Shown here: piece after piece, positions 7,315 to 14,279 of the stretch
Layout of the letters: every line of letters starts with the position of its first letter
Position numbering within the stretch: the stretch's first letter is position 1
Assembly: GCA_024681565.1 (NCBI GenBank)
Contig: JAILAO010000158.1
Location: 1 to 23,866 of the forward strand
Direction: 5' to 3'
Length of the DNA stretch: 23,866 nt
DNA from: Bacteroidales bacterium
Lineage (GTDB): Bacteria > Bacteroidota > Bacteroidia > Bacteroidales > UBA932
Translations under genes and position numbers: made by a program
The notes under the pieces: generated by a model
The model's input: only the letters and a program-made list of their open reading frames with translations
Databases searched by the model: none
Told to the model about the DNA's origin: nothing

Positions 7315-8403
7315 CTATTCGGACCGGACTTCCATCCGGACGAGACGTGTAGTCCCGCGCTGTTCTTCCGTGATGGACGAGCACAGTCCCTGCAGCAGCA
7401 TCAGCGAGATCTCGTCGGTGCCTTCGCGGCCGACGATCTGGCTCGAGAACTGTTCCTGTTCCATCTCGATCGACACCTCCTGGGACATCTCCTTGCAATG
7501 GATGCAGATATGGATCGGACCGGTGAATGGCATCATCTTGGTGAGCATCTCCTCGACGATCAGTTCCAGCGAGACATAACGGCGGCCGAGGGTATTGCGC
7601 TGGCAGAACCACTCGATCTCCGCATTGAGTTTGTAAAGGTCGTAATCCTGCGTGTCGATGTCGAAGACCAGGCTGCGCAGGTTGTTGACGAAAGCGCGCG
7701 TAAGACTCTTCGCCGGATGGTCGAAGACCTGTTCCGGCGTGCCTTCCTCCACGATCCTGCCCTGATGCATGAACAGGACGTGCGTACTGACATCGCGTGC
7801 GAACTTGAGCTCGTGGGTCACGACGACCATCGTATGGCCCTGCCGGGCCAGTTCGCGGATCACGCTGAGGACCTCGGTCTTCATCTTGGGGTCGAGCGAG
7901 GTCGTCGCCTCGTCAAAGAGGATCACCTCCGGCTGCATCGCCAGGCAGCGGGCGATCGCCACACGCTGCTTCTGGCCGCCGGAAAGGGCGTCAGGCATCG
8001 CATGGAGTTTCTCTCCCAGACCGACCAGGCGCAGCAGGCGCACCGCTTCGCCCTTCGCCTCCTCCTTCGGCAGCTTGCGGATCTTGAGCAGGCCGAGCAT
8101 CACGTTGTCCAGTACGCTCAGATGCGCAAAGACGTTCACCTCCTGGAAGACCATGCCCACCTTGCTGCGGACAGCGGGCAGACCGGCCTCCGAGGAGAAA
8201 ATATCCACGCCGTCCAGCAGGACACGGCCCGAATCCGGCCGCTCCAGCCCGTTCAGGCAGCGGATGAAAGTACTCTTGCCACAGCCCGACGGTCCGATCA
8301 CGGAGACGATCTCGCCTTCGTGGATCTCGCAGTCGATGCCGTTCAGGACCTGGACATCGCCAAACTGCTTGCAGAGCGATTCTATTTTGAGGATCGTTTT
8401 CAT
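7315..8403 (-). CDS. Polar amino-acid-type ABC ATPase with a C-terminal RsbW-like pseudo-kinase tail
   Basis: Residues 1-240 are a GlnQ/HisP-type import ATPase: Walker A GPSGCGKST (37-45), LSGGQKQR (140-147), Walker B ILFDEA (161-166) and switch His197. The family usually stops near 240-250 residues; this protein has 362. By eye, the extra ~120 residues follow the layout of the RsbW-like kinase encoded in the same operon: LELIVEEMLTKMM (279-291) lines up with LNLALEEAVTNVMM, then two strands, then a helix and final strand (DEISLMLLQGL..., ...TRLVRMEV) opposite GGLGIFLVRQI...NVLTLTK. The ATP-binding residues are gone: Lys289 replaces the N-box Asn, no D-x-G is present, and GGLG is replaced by DEIS. 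I infer a non-catalytic docking or sensing domain. The start overlaps the upstream permease gene by 4 bp. Confidence 0.88.
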   Translation of the reverse strand: MKTILKIESLCKQFGDVQVLNGIDCEIHEGEIVSVIGPSGCGKSTFIRCLNGLERPDSGRVLLDGVDIFSSEAGLPAVRSKVGMVFQEVNVFAHLSVLDNVMLGLLKIRKLPKEEAKGEAVRLLRLVGLGEKLHAMPDALSGGQKQRVAIARCLAMQPEVILFDEATTSLDPKMKTEVLSVIRELARQGHTMVVVTHELKFARDVSTHVLFMHQGRIVEEGTPEQVFDHPAKSLTRAFVNNLRSLVFDIDTQDYDLYKLNAEIEWFCQRNTLGRRYVSLELIVEEMLTKMMPFTGPIHICIHCKEMSQEVSIEMEQEQFSSQIVGREGTDEISLMLLQGLCSSITEEQRGTTRLVRMEVRSE

Positions 8404-9845
8404 TTCTTCAGCAGATAATCACCCAGTTTGTCAATGGTCCACCCGATCAGCCGGGCCAGCAGGAAGTACAGCACTCCCACCACGACCAGCGGGATCAGCG
8501 AATTATAGGTCTGCGTACGGATGATATCCGTCACCTTGGTCAGGTCCTGGATCGCGATGAAACCGACGATGGCCGTATTCTCGATCAGGGCCACGCTCTT
8601 GCCCTTGAACAGGAGCAGGATCTGGCGTGTCGCCTGCGGCAGCATGACGTAACGAAGCGTATCAAGCTGCGTGAAGCCGAGCGCCAGGCCGCCTTCGAAC
8701 TGTCCCCTGGGCACACTCTCGATCCCGTTATGGAAACTCTCGCACGCGCCCGCAGCGAAATGGAGCGAATACGTGACGATCGCGACCACGACGGCAGCGA
8801 CCGGCGCGGCGGCGAAAACGACATAGAACATGAAGAGGAGCAGCACCACGATCGGAATGCCCTCGATCAACTCGCAATAGCCGTGGGCGAACTTCTTCAG
8901 GGCTTTCGACCGCCCCAGCAGCATCCAGCACAGGAGCGCGCCCAGGAGGGTTCCCAGCAGCACCGAGCAGAACATGATCACCAGGGTGTACCACAGTCCC
9001 TTGAGAATCAGCATGTAGCGTCCCTCGTCGATGAGATTGGTCCGAAGGACCTCCCCGAGCGTCTGGCGCTTCACCTCCGGCACATAGTCCGGATTGAGGA
9101 CGACCAGATGCAGGTCGCAGGAATAATAGGGACGGGAGAAGCGGACGCTCTGTCCACGCTCATAGGTCGGGGTGATGGCGTCCACCAGGGCATCCACGCG
9201 GCCGGAGGCCAGCGCAGGAATCATCCCGGTGCCCGTCATCTCGATGAAACGGACCGGACGTTCCAGATGGTCGGCGAAACGCCGCATCAGTTCCGGCTCG
9301 AAACCGGTCTCCTCTTCGTCCTCCATCACGGTCAGGCCGGACTGTCCGACTTCGATACCCACCCGAAGCGGGGTCCCCGTCTTGATATGGGGGTGATAGA
9401 AGGACCGCGGGGCGCCGGGGCCGAACCAGTTGGCCTGCAACTGCTCCATCCTCCCGTCCGCACGGATTTCCTCCAGGAAATCGTCAAACGCATCAGCAAG
9501 GTCGGCATCCTCCATGCGGAAGGCGACGCAGACGGAATCCCGGATCGACAGACCCGGCAACTCCATGAACCCGGGATTGCCCTTGAGCAGTTCTTCCAAG
9601 CCCGGCTCCAGACACACCAGCGCATCGATCCGCTGCCCCTGAAGCGCCATGCACATCAGCGGCAGATCCTCGAAATTCATGAAGGTGGCATCCGGGAAAG
9701 CCTCCTGCAGGTCCTGGCGATGCGCCAGGCCTGTCAACACGCCGATACGCCCGTCCCGGAGATCGTCCAGGGAATGGACCTCCTTGTGCGGGGCGCATCC
9801 GAAGAGCGTCAGCAGGAGTGCCAGGACAGGAAGGATCCTACGCAT
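8400..9845 (-). CDS. Fused substrate-binding protein and permease of a polar amino-acid ABC transporter
   Basis: A 481-residue protein combining a lipoprotein-like signal (LLTLFGC, Cys17), a periplasmic solute-binding region and a HisM-type permease. The permease (about 275-475) has several membrane spans and the coupling loop SVPRGQFEGGLALGF...LPQA (377-405), with EGG where EAA is usual. The binding region is in unusual order: residues 25-142 (SLDDLRDGRIGVLTG ... LQANWFG) look like the second lobe and closing helix of an SBP_bac_3 protein, while 159-255 (LRVGIEV ... GFEPELMRRF ... PTYERGQSVRFSRPYY) look like the first lobe, so the fold appears circularly permuted. I recall a similar order in some Firmicutes transporters. 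The ligand is probably an amino acid or a similar small molecule. Confidence 0.88.
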   Translation of the reverse strand: MRRILPVLALLLTLFGCAPHKEVHSLDDLRDGRIGVLTGLAHRQDLQEAFPDATFMNFEDLPLMCMALQGQRIDALVCLEPGLEELLKGNPGFMELPGLSIRDSVCVAFRMEDADLADAFDDFLEEIRADGRMEQLQANWFGPGAPRSFYHPHIKTGTPLRVGIEVGQSGLTVMEDEEETGFEPELMRRFADHLERPVRFIEMTGTGMIPALASGRVDALVDAITPTYERGQSVRFSRPYYSCDLHLVVLNPDYVPEVKRQTLGEVLRTNLIDEGRYMLILKGLWYTLVIMFCSVLLGTLLGALLCWMLLGRSKALKKFAHGYCELIEGIPIVVLLLFMFYVVFAAAPVAAVVVAIVTYSLHFAAGACESFHNGIESVPRGQFEGGLALGFTQLDTLRYVMLPQATRQILLLFKGKSVALIENTAIVGFIAIQDLTKVTDIIRTQTYNSLIPLVVVGVLYFLLARLIGWTIDKLGDYLLKK

Positions 9846-10146
9846 CCTCGACGACGAACAGACTCAGCAGGCCGGTCATCGTAAAGACCTGACGGATGTC
9901 GTTGTTGATAGAACGGAGCACCACCTTGCCGCCTTTGGCGGCGCAAGCCTTGCGGAGCATCAGGAACAGACGGAGACCCGAACTGCTGATGTAGCTGAGC
10001 TCCGTACAATCCATCACGATCGTCTTTTCGGCATTGTCCAGCAGCGGCTGGATCTTGGCCGCCGCCTCCTGAGATGCAGGAGTGTCCAGCCGTCCGACCA
10101 GGCGGGCGGTCATCTCATTCTCTTTCTGGGTGATTTCTATTTCCAT
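9838..10146 (-). CDS. STAS-domain protein (anti-anti-sigma factor type)
   Basis: A 102-residue single STAS domain of the SpoIIAA/RsbV class. Landmarks: an N-terminal strand ending GRLD (18-21), a central TIVMDCTELSYISSSGLRLF (42-61), and a C-terminal VFTMTGL. Ser56, directly before Gly57, is the expected phosphorylation site by analogy with SpoIIAA Ser58. It would be phosphorylated by the RsbW-like kinase encoded one base upstream, and when unphosphorylated would bind that kinase. No sigma factor is encoded nearby; instead the gene overlaps the transporter fusion gene by 8 bp, so the target may be the transporter rather than transcription. Confidence 0.92.
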   Translation of the reverse strand: MEIEITQKENEMTARLVGRLDTPASQEAAAKIQPLLDNAEKTIVMDCTELSYISSSGLRLFLMLRKACAAKGGKVVLRSINNDIRQVFTMTGLLSLFVVEDA

Positions 10147-10147
10147 T

Positions 10148-10558
10148 TTATGCTATTAGTTTCGTCAAAGTAAGTACATTCCTGTCTCCCTGCCGCGCAT
10201 ACACGACGGAATCCATGATCTGCCGGACCAGGAAGATGCCGAGGCCACCGATCGGACGGTCCTCGACACCGAGACTGATGTCGGCAGGCGGGACGGCGGT
10301 CGGGTCGAAAGGCACGCCGGAATCGCTCAGCACAAACACCACACGGTCCTTCTCCGCATCGACATCCAGCGTCACCGCACCGACCGTGCCGGCGGGATAG
10401 GCGTACATCATCACATTCGTCACAGCCTCTTCCAGGGCCAGATTGAGACTCATCGCCAGGCCGGGGTCCAAGGGTATCTCTTCCGCCAGCGTTTCCACGA
10501 AAGCGGCCAGATCCGGAATCTCCCGGACATCATTATGCAGGACGAGCGTCTTTTTCAT
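10148..10558 (-). CDS. RsbW/SpoIIAB-like serine kinase (HATPase_c)
   Basis: A 136-residue GHKL-type ATPase of the anti-sigma/serine kinase class. The N-box LALEEAVTNVM (40-50) with Glu44 and Asn48, the G1 box DSGVP (79-83) and the G2 box GGLGIFLV (104-111) are intact, so ATP binding and phosphorylation of the STAS partner are expected. In known systems such kinases bind a sigma factor or another target and are released by the unphosphorylated STAS protein. As first gene of a four-gene operon, followed immediately by the STAS gene, it points to a partner switch controlling or reporting on the transporter. No PP2C phosphatase (RsbU/SpoIIE type) is present in the window. Confidence 0.92.
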   Translation of the reverse strand: MKKTLVLHNDVREIPDLAAFVETLAEEIPLDPGLAMSLNLALEEAVTNVMMYAYPAGTVGAVTLDVDAEKDRVVFVLSDSGVPFDPTAVPPADISLGVEDRPIGGLGIFLVRQIMDSVVYARQGDRNVLTLTKLIA

Positions 10559-10562
10559 CGCT

Positions 10563-10570
10563 TAAAGATA
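10563..10570 (-). promoter_or_regulatory. Possible -7 box of the partner-switch/transporter operon
   Basis: On the minus strand it reads TATCTTTA, one mismatch from TAnnTTTG, four bases before the ATG at 10558. No -33 box is seen at the usual distance. Confidence 0.35.
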
Positions 10571-10603
10571 AGCATTATTCTTCGATTTCTCTGCCGGCAC
10601 AGG

Positions 10604-10642
10604 CCAAAAAGTTGACGGACGGCCCGCGCAGGCCGTCCGTCA
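10604..10642 (-). terminator. Intrinsic terminator after the exported-protein gene
   Basis: Perfect 12-bp stem TGACGGACGGCC (10613-10624)/GGCCGTCCGTCA (10631-10642) with a 6-base loop, followed on the minus strand by a T-run (complement of 10605-10610). It lies 50 bases past the stop at 10692 and separates it from the kinase operon. Confidence 0.85.
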
Positions 10643-10691
10643 CAATCCGAAGCTTGTTGATAATTTTACCTATAATTTATGATTTTAGAAA

Positions 10692-11252
10692 TTAAAACTT
10701 GGGAATCTCAAACACGGAAGCGGGAATTTCCGCATTCTCCTCGAATTTGACGGCCTCATTGCCGAACTGGAACTGACCGCCGTCGGTGAAACTCTTCAGG
10801 GCGATTCCCTTCCAGATCCAGACGGTCTGGTTCATGGACATGCCCATCTGGTCCATCGTCAGGGTGTACTTGGTGCACTCGCGGTCCAGAACCTTCTCCT
10901 TGCCGGCTTCCTTGACCTTATACTGCGACTTGACGGCATCGGTGAGATTCAGGAAGTTGATGTCGGCCCCCTGGGCGGGCATCTCCTGGACCTGTTTCTC
11001 GGCTGCGTTGACCATATAGGTCTTGCCGTCCTTGCGGATGACGGTCATCTCCGTTTCCTGGCCGAACATCGACATCTTCATTTTCTGGGCTTCGAGGGCA
11101 CCGTAGTCGTCGAACCAGACGGTCGTTTCCCCCATTTCGGATTTCTGGGTGAGGATACCCGATTTAATCCCGTAGCGGTGTCCGTCCTGGGCCATCGCCA
11201 CCCCCGCCGCAGCCGCAAGCAGGAGTGCAAATGTCATGAGAGTCTTTTTCAT
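10692..11252 (-). CDS. Exported protein of unknown function, possibly DUF4412-like
   Basis: A 186-residue protein with a Sec signal peptide (MKKTLMTFALLLAAAAGVAMAQ, probable cleavage after AMA). The mature part is predicted beta-rich: strands such as TTVWFDDYGALEAQKMKM, MTVIRKDGKTYMVNAA, CTKYTLTMDQMGMSM, TVWIWKGIALK. This antiparallel pattern recalls the DUF4412 / outer-membrane lipoprotein-carrier-like (LolA-fold) proteins of Bacteroidetes, but I cannot confirm the family. Start at 11252 chosen for the signal peptide; the frame extends 12 codons upstream across the -7 box. It is monocistronic: its own promoter lies upstream and a terminator downstream. Confidence 0.75.
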   Translation of the reverse strand: MKKTLMTFALLLAAAAGVAMAQDGHRYGIKSGILTQKSEMGETTVWFDDYGALEAQKMKMSMFGQETEMTVIRKDGKTYMVNAAEKQVQEMPAQGADINFLNLTDAVKSQYKVKEAGKEKVLDRECTKYTLTMDQMGMSMNQTVWIWKGIALKSFTDGGQFQFGNEAVKFEENAEIPASVFEIPKF

Positions 11253-11281
11253 TGTTACAGTTAATATTAAACGTTCTGGTG

Positions 11282-11289
11282 CAAACATA
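11282..11289 (-). promoter_or_regulatory. -7 promoter box of the exported-protein gene
   Basis: TATGTTTG on the minus strand, an exact TAnnTTTG match, 29 bases before the ATG at 11252. The hairpin ending the upstream yebC gene finishes one base before it, so terminator and promoter are nested. Confidence 0.55.
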
Positions 11290-11290
11290 G

Positions 11291-11320
11291 AAAAACCGGG
11301 CCGTTTCCGGTCCGGTTTTT
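11291..11320 (-). terminator. Intrinsic terminator after yebC
   Basis: Stem AAAAACCGG (11291-11299)/CCGGTTTTT (11312-11320), continued by one G-T pair and CCG/CGG around a 4-base loop; the T-run on the minus strand is part of the stem. It lies 37 bases past the yebC stop. Confidence 0.8.
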
Positions 11321-11357
11321 CGACGAAACGCCGAATTTCATCGACGAACGTCCAAGA

Positions 11358-12113
11358 TTACTCCTCTTCGGCGGGTTTCATCGTCGTATAGACGTTGGTC
11401 ACATCCTCGTCGTCCTCCAGCATGCCGGTGAGTTTGTCGAGGGTGGCGCGCTGCTCTTCGGTCACGTCCTTGAGGTCCACGTTCGGGATCTGCTCGAAGC
11501 CGCCGGAGATGAGCTCATAGCCGTTCTCCTCGATGTACTTCTGGATCTGGCCGTAGGCGGCATACTCGCCGTACATCACGATGACGGGGGTCACATTTCC
11601 GTCCTTGTCCTCCTCCTCTTCGCGGAAGAGTTCCTCCACGCCGTAGTCGATGAGTTCGAGCTCGAGTTCCTCGAGATCGACGCCCTCCTTCTCCTTGACG
11701 CGGAAGGTGCACTTGCGGTCGAACATGAATCCCACGGAGCCGGTCGTACCGAGCGAACCGCCGCACTTGTTGAAATAGCTGCGGACATTGGCCACGGTGC
11801 GGGTGTTGTTGTCGGTTGCGGCCTCCACGAGGTAAGCCACGCCGTAAGGGCCGAAACCTTCGTAGATGATCTCCTTGAAATCACCCTGCTTGCTCTCGGT
11901 GGCCTTCTTGATGGCGCGCTCGATGTTTTCCTTCGGCATCTGCTCCGAACGGGCCTCGGCCATCAGGGCACGGAGGCGCGGGTTGCCGGTCACATCGGGA
12001 CCGCCCTGCTTGACGGCGATCGTGATTTCCTTACCCAACTTGGTGAACGTACGGGCCATATGGCCCCAGCGCTTCAGTTTGCGCTCCTTGCGGAATTCAA
12101 ATGCTCTTCCCAT
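11358..12113 (-). CDS. yebC: YebC/PmpR-family protein
   Basis: A 251-residue member of the YebC/PmpR family (TACO1 in mitochondria). The N-terminus MGRAFEFRKERKLKRWGHMAR is the Bacteroidetes form of the usual MAGHSKWANI start. Conserved blocks follow: FTKLGKEITIAVKQGG, NPRLRALMAEARSEQMPKENIERAI (43-67), EGFGPYGVAYLVEAATDNNTRT, and NKCGGSLGTTGSVGFMFD (112-129). The C-terminus is acidic and slightly longer than usual. The family was described as transcriptional regulators; more recent work supports a role in translation of difficult (proline-rich) sequences. It lies 2 bp after the TPR gene and shares its promoter. Confidence 0.95.
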   Translation of the reverse strand: MGRAFEFRKERKLKRWGHMARTFTKLGKEITIAVKQGGPDVTGNPRLRALMAEARSEQMPKENIERAIKKATESKQGDFKEIIYEGFGPYGVAYLVEAATDNNTRTVANVRSYFNKCGGSLGTTGSVGFMFDRKCTFRVKEKEGVDLEELELELIDYGVEELFREEEEDKDGNVTPVIVMYGEYAAYGQIQKYIEENGYELISGGFEQIPNVDLKDVTEEQRATLDKLTGMLEDDEDVTNVYTTMKPAEEE

Positions 12114-12115
12114 AA

Positions 12116-12793
12116 CTATTCAGTGACTCTGGCGATGTGTTTTGCGATTTCGTAAGCTTCGATCGACTGCGGATAGTCCTCCTCGATGGTCTTGTAGCAG
12201 GCGAGCGCCTCGGCCTTCTGGCCGAGAGCCTCATAGGCGGAACCCTCCTTGAGGAGGTAGCCGGCGGCAAACACGTTGTCACCCGCCTCGACGGCAGCCT
12301 TGTAGCTGCGGACGGCGGCGTTGTAGTCACCCAGGGCGACATGGGAATCACCTTCGCAGGCACGGGCACGGGCATTGAGGATGGGCTCCTTGGTGCTGTA
12401 CTTCTTGAGATAGTCGAGGGCTTCCTGGTAGTTGCCGAGCTGGTATTCGCAGACACCGGCGTACAGATAGACGGCCTTGCCGGCCTTGCTGCCGTACTCG
12501 TCGATGATGTCGGCGAAACCGAGATTGTTGCCGTCTCCGTTGAGCGCGAGCTCATACTCCGCGTTCTGGAAACTCATCTCGGCCGGATAGGCCTGCTGCA
12601 TCGCCTCCACGCACTTGGGCTGGAAGATGAATTTGTTGTACCCGAGGATTCCGAGGCCGATCACGAGGACGGCGGCCACGACACCCCAAATCACTTTCTT
12701 GTTCTCATTGTAGAACTGCTCGGTGGCGGAGACGGTCTGTTCGATGTTCTCCTGCCGCTCGGCTTCCCTGTCTTTCAGATTTTTCTGAGCCAT
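12116..12793 (-). CDS. Membrane-anchored tetratricopeptide-repeat protein
   Basis: A 225-residue protein with a charged, cytoplasmic-looking N-terminus (1-33), one membrane span (34-52, VIWGVVAAVLVIGLGILGY) and an extracytoplasmic helical-repeat region. TPR-like units occur near 108-130 (AGVCEYQLGNYQEALDYLKKY), 142-166 (CEGDSHVALGDYNAAVRSYKAA) and 180-205 (LKEGSAYEALGQKAEALACYKTI). The layout matches the TPR_21/YfgM-like proteins, which act as periplasmic chaperone scaffolds near the Sec translocon; that role is inferred only. It is first in a two-gene operon with yebC and is transcribed divergently from recF. Confidence 0.85.
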   Translation of the reverse strand: MAQKNLKDREAERQENIEQTVSATEQFYNENKKVIWGVVAAVLVIGLGILGYNKFIFQPKCVEAMQQAYPAEMSFQNAEYELALNGDGNNLGFADIIDEYGSKAGKAVYLYAGVCEYQLGNYQEALDYLKKYSTKEPILNARARACEGDSHVALGDYNAAVRSYKAAVEAGDNVFAAGYLLKEGSAYEALGQKAEALACYKTIEEDYPQSIEAYEIAKHIARVTE

Positions 12794-12829
12794 ATCTTAG
12801 TCGTTTTAATTTCTGAACCAATTAGCCCG

Positions 12830-12861
12830 CAAAATTAGAAATTATTCTTTAACTTTGCAAA
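12830..12861 (-). promoter_or_regulatory. Promoter of the TPR-yebC operon
   Basis: Complete minus-strand promoter: TTTG (complement of 12858-12861) and TAATTTTG (complement of 12830-12837), 20 bp apart. The -33 box abuts the -7 box of the opposite recF promoter, so the two polymerases would compete for the same site. Confidence 0.7.
12850..12857 (+). promoter_or_regulatory. -7 promoter box of recF
   Basis: TAACTTTG, an exact TAnnTTTG match, only five bases before the recF ATG at 12863. A -33 TTTG is not seen. The expected start of transcription falls on or beside the start codon. Confidence 0.55.
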
Positions 12862-12862
12862 C

Positions 12863-13966
12863 ATGCCGACGCTCCAAAAAATAGTCATCCAGGACTTCCG
12901 CAACATCGCTTTGCAGGAGCTCAGCTTCTCGCCCAACATCAACTGCATCAGCGGCGGCAACGGCGAGGGCAAAACCAACCTGCTCGACGCGATCTGGTAC
13001 CTGTCCATGACCAAGAGCGCCTTCTCCCCCTCCGACCGCTTCAACTTCCGCTACGGTACCTCGGCCTTCGGCCTGTCCGGCACCTATGCGATGCCGGGGG
13101 GCACGTCCGCACGCTTCAGCATCCAGGTTTCCGAGGGCGGAGAGAAGCGCGTCCGCCGTGACGACAAGCCCTACGCCCGCATTTCCGAGCACATCGGCGT
13201 CCTGCCGATCGTGATGGTCTCCCCCGCCGACATCGCCATGGTCAGCGAATCCGGCGAGGAACGCCGCAAATTCGTCAATGCCGTCCTCTCGCAGATGCAG
13301 CAGAGCTACCTCGCCGACATGCAGCAGTACAACCGCTACCTGCTGCAGCGCAACAAGCTCCTCAAGGCCGGCGTTTCCGACGAGGACCTGCTGTCGACCT
13401 TCGACGAACGCCTCGCCGCCCTGGCGACTCCGATTTTCGCCCGTCGGGCGGAATTCTGCGACAGCCTCGTCCCCATCGTGCAGCAGTACTACGCGGAGAT
13501 CTCCGGCGGCCGCGAGCAGGTCGGGATCGAATACCGCTCCGACCTGCAGAAAGGCGACCTGCGCGAATTGCTCTGCGAGCGGCGCGACCGCGACCAGGTC
13601 TTCAAATTCACCACCGCCGGCATCCAGCGGGACGACTTCCTCTTCACGATGAACGGCCATCCCATCCGCCGCTGCGGCTCCCAGGGGCAGCAGAAATCCT
13701 TCCTCGTCGCCCTCAAGTTCGCCCAGTACGAAGTGATGCGTTCCTCCTACGGCTACCCGCCGATCCTGCTGCTGGACGACCTCTTCGACAAACTCGACAT
13801 GACCCGGGTCGGCAATCTCCTGCGGATGGTCGTCGGCAAAGAGTTCGGCCAGATCTTCCTCTCTGATTCCAACAAGGTCCGCACGGAGTCCATCGTGGAC
13901 ACGCTCACCGCGGACCGCAGCTATTTCGAGACGGCAGGAGGCGTCTTCACACCCGTCAATGAGTAG
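12863..13966 (+). CDS. recF: DNA replication and repair protein RecF
   Basis: RecF is an SMC-like ATPase that helps RecOR load RecA at single-strand gaps. The 367-residue protein opens with the family pattern LQKIVIQDFRNI (4-15), Walker A GGNGEGKTN (31-39), and has the ABC-type signature SQGQQKSFLVALK (273-285) and Walker B ILLLDDLFDKLD (301-312) in their usual places. The length is typical. The next gene (DUF721) overlaps by 8 bp, a common recF neighbour arrangement in Bacteroidetes. The start codon follows the -7 box by only five bases, so the mRNA may be leaderless. Confidence 0.95.
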   Translation: MPTLQKIVIQDFRNIALQELSFSPNINCISGGNGEGKTNLLDAIWYLSMTKSAFSPSDRFNFRYGTSAFGLSGTYAMPGGTSARFSIQVSEGGEKRVRRDDKPYARISEHIGVLPIVMVSPADIAMVSESGEERRKFVNAVLSQMQQSYLADMQQYNRYLLQRNKLLKAGVSDEDLLSTFDERLAALATPIFARRAEFCDSLVPIVQQYYAEISGGREQVGIEYRSDLQKGDLRELLCERRDRDQVFKFTTAGIQRDDFLFTMNGHPIRRCGSQGQQKSFLVALKFAQYEVMRSSYGYPPILLLDDLFDKLDMTRVGNLLRMVVGKEFGQIFLSDSNKVRTESIVDTLTADRSYFETAGGVFTPVNE

Positions 13967-14279
13967 AGTCGCCCGCAAGACCGCCCTTCCCCTGGAGGAG
14001 GTCATCCACGAATTCATCCGCACCAGCCACCTCACCCCGGAGCTCAACACCCGGCGCATCTTCGCCGCCTGGGACACCGCCTCCGGCGCAGGCCGCTACA
14101 CGGTCCGCCGCTTCTACCGCGACGGCAAGCTCTACATCACCGTGGACTCCTCGGTGGTGCGCAGCCAGCTCTCGTTCCAGCGCGCGGCCCTGATCGAGAA
14201 AATCAACGCCCTGCTCGCGCAGGACGAACTGTTTACCGGCGACGGCACCGACGCCGTCCGAGAACTGATCCTGAAATGA
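13959..14279 (+). CDS. DUF721 (DciA-like) protein
   Basis: A 106-residue protein of the DUF721 family. Members such as DciA help load the replicative helicase DnaB in bacteria lacking DnaC/DnaI. Visible family features: a basic N-terminus, IFAAWDTASGAGRYTV (39-54), LYITVDSSVVRSQLSF (58-73) and a helix KINALL. The family usually carries a KH-like domain of this size. It overlaps recF by 8 bp and pdxB by 4 bp, so it is translated as part of that operon. Confidence 0.85.
   Translation: MSRVARKTALPLEEVIHEFIRTSHLTPELNTRRIFAAWDTASGAGRYTVRRFYRDGKLYITVDSSVVRSQLSFQRAALIEKINALLAQDELFTGDGTDAVRELILK

Noticed and set aside
9838..10558. Search for a sigma factor next to the RsbW/STAS pair
   Set aside because: No sigma-70 family gene is encoded in the window, so the classical RsbW-sigma arrangement cannot be claimed here.
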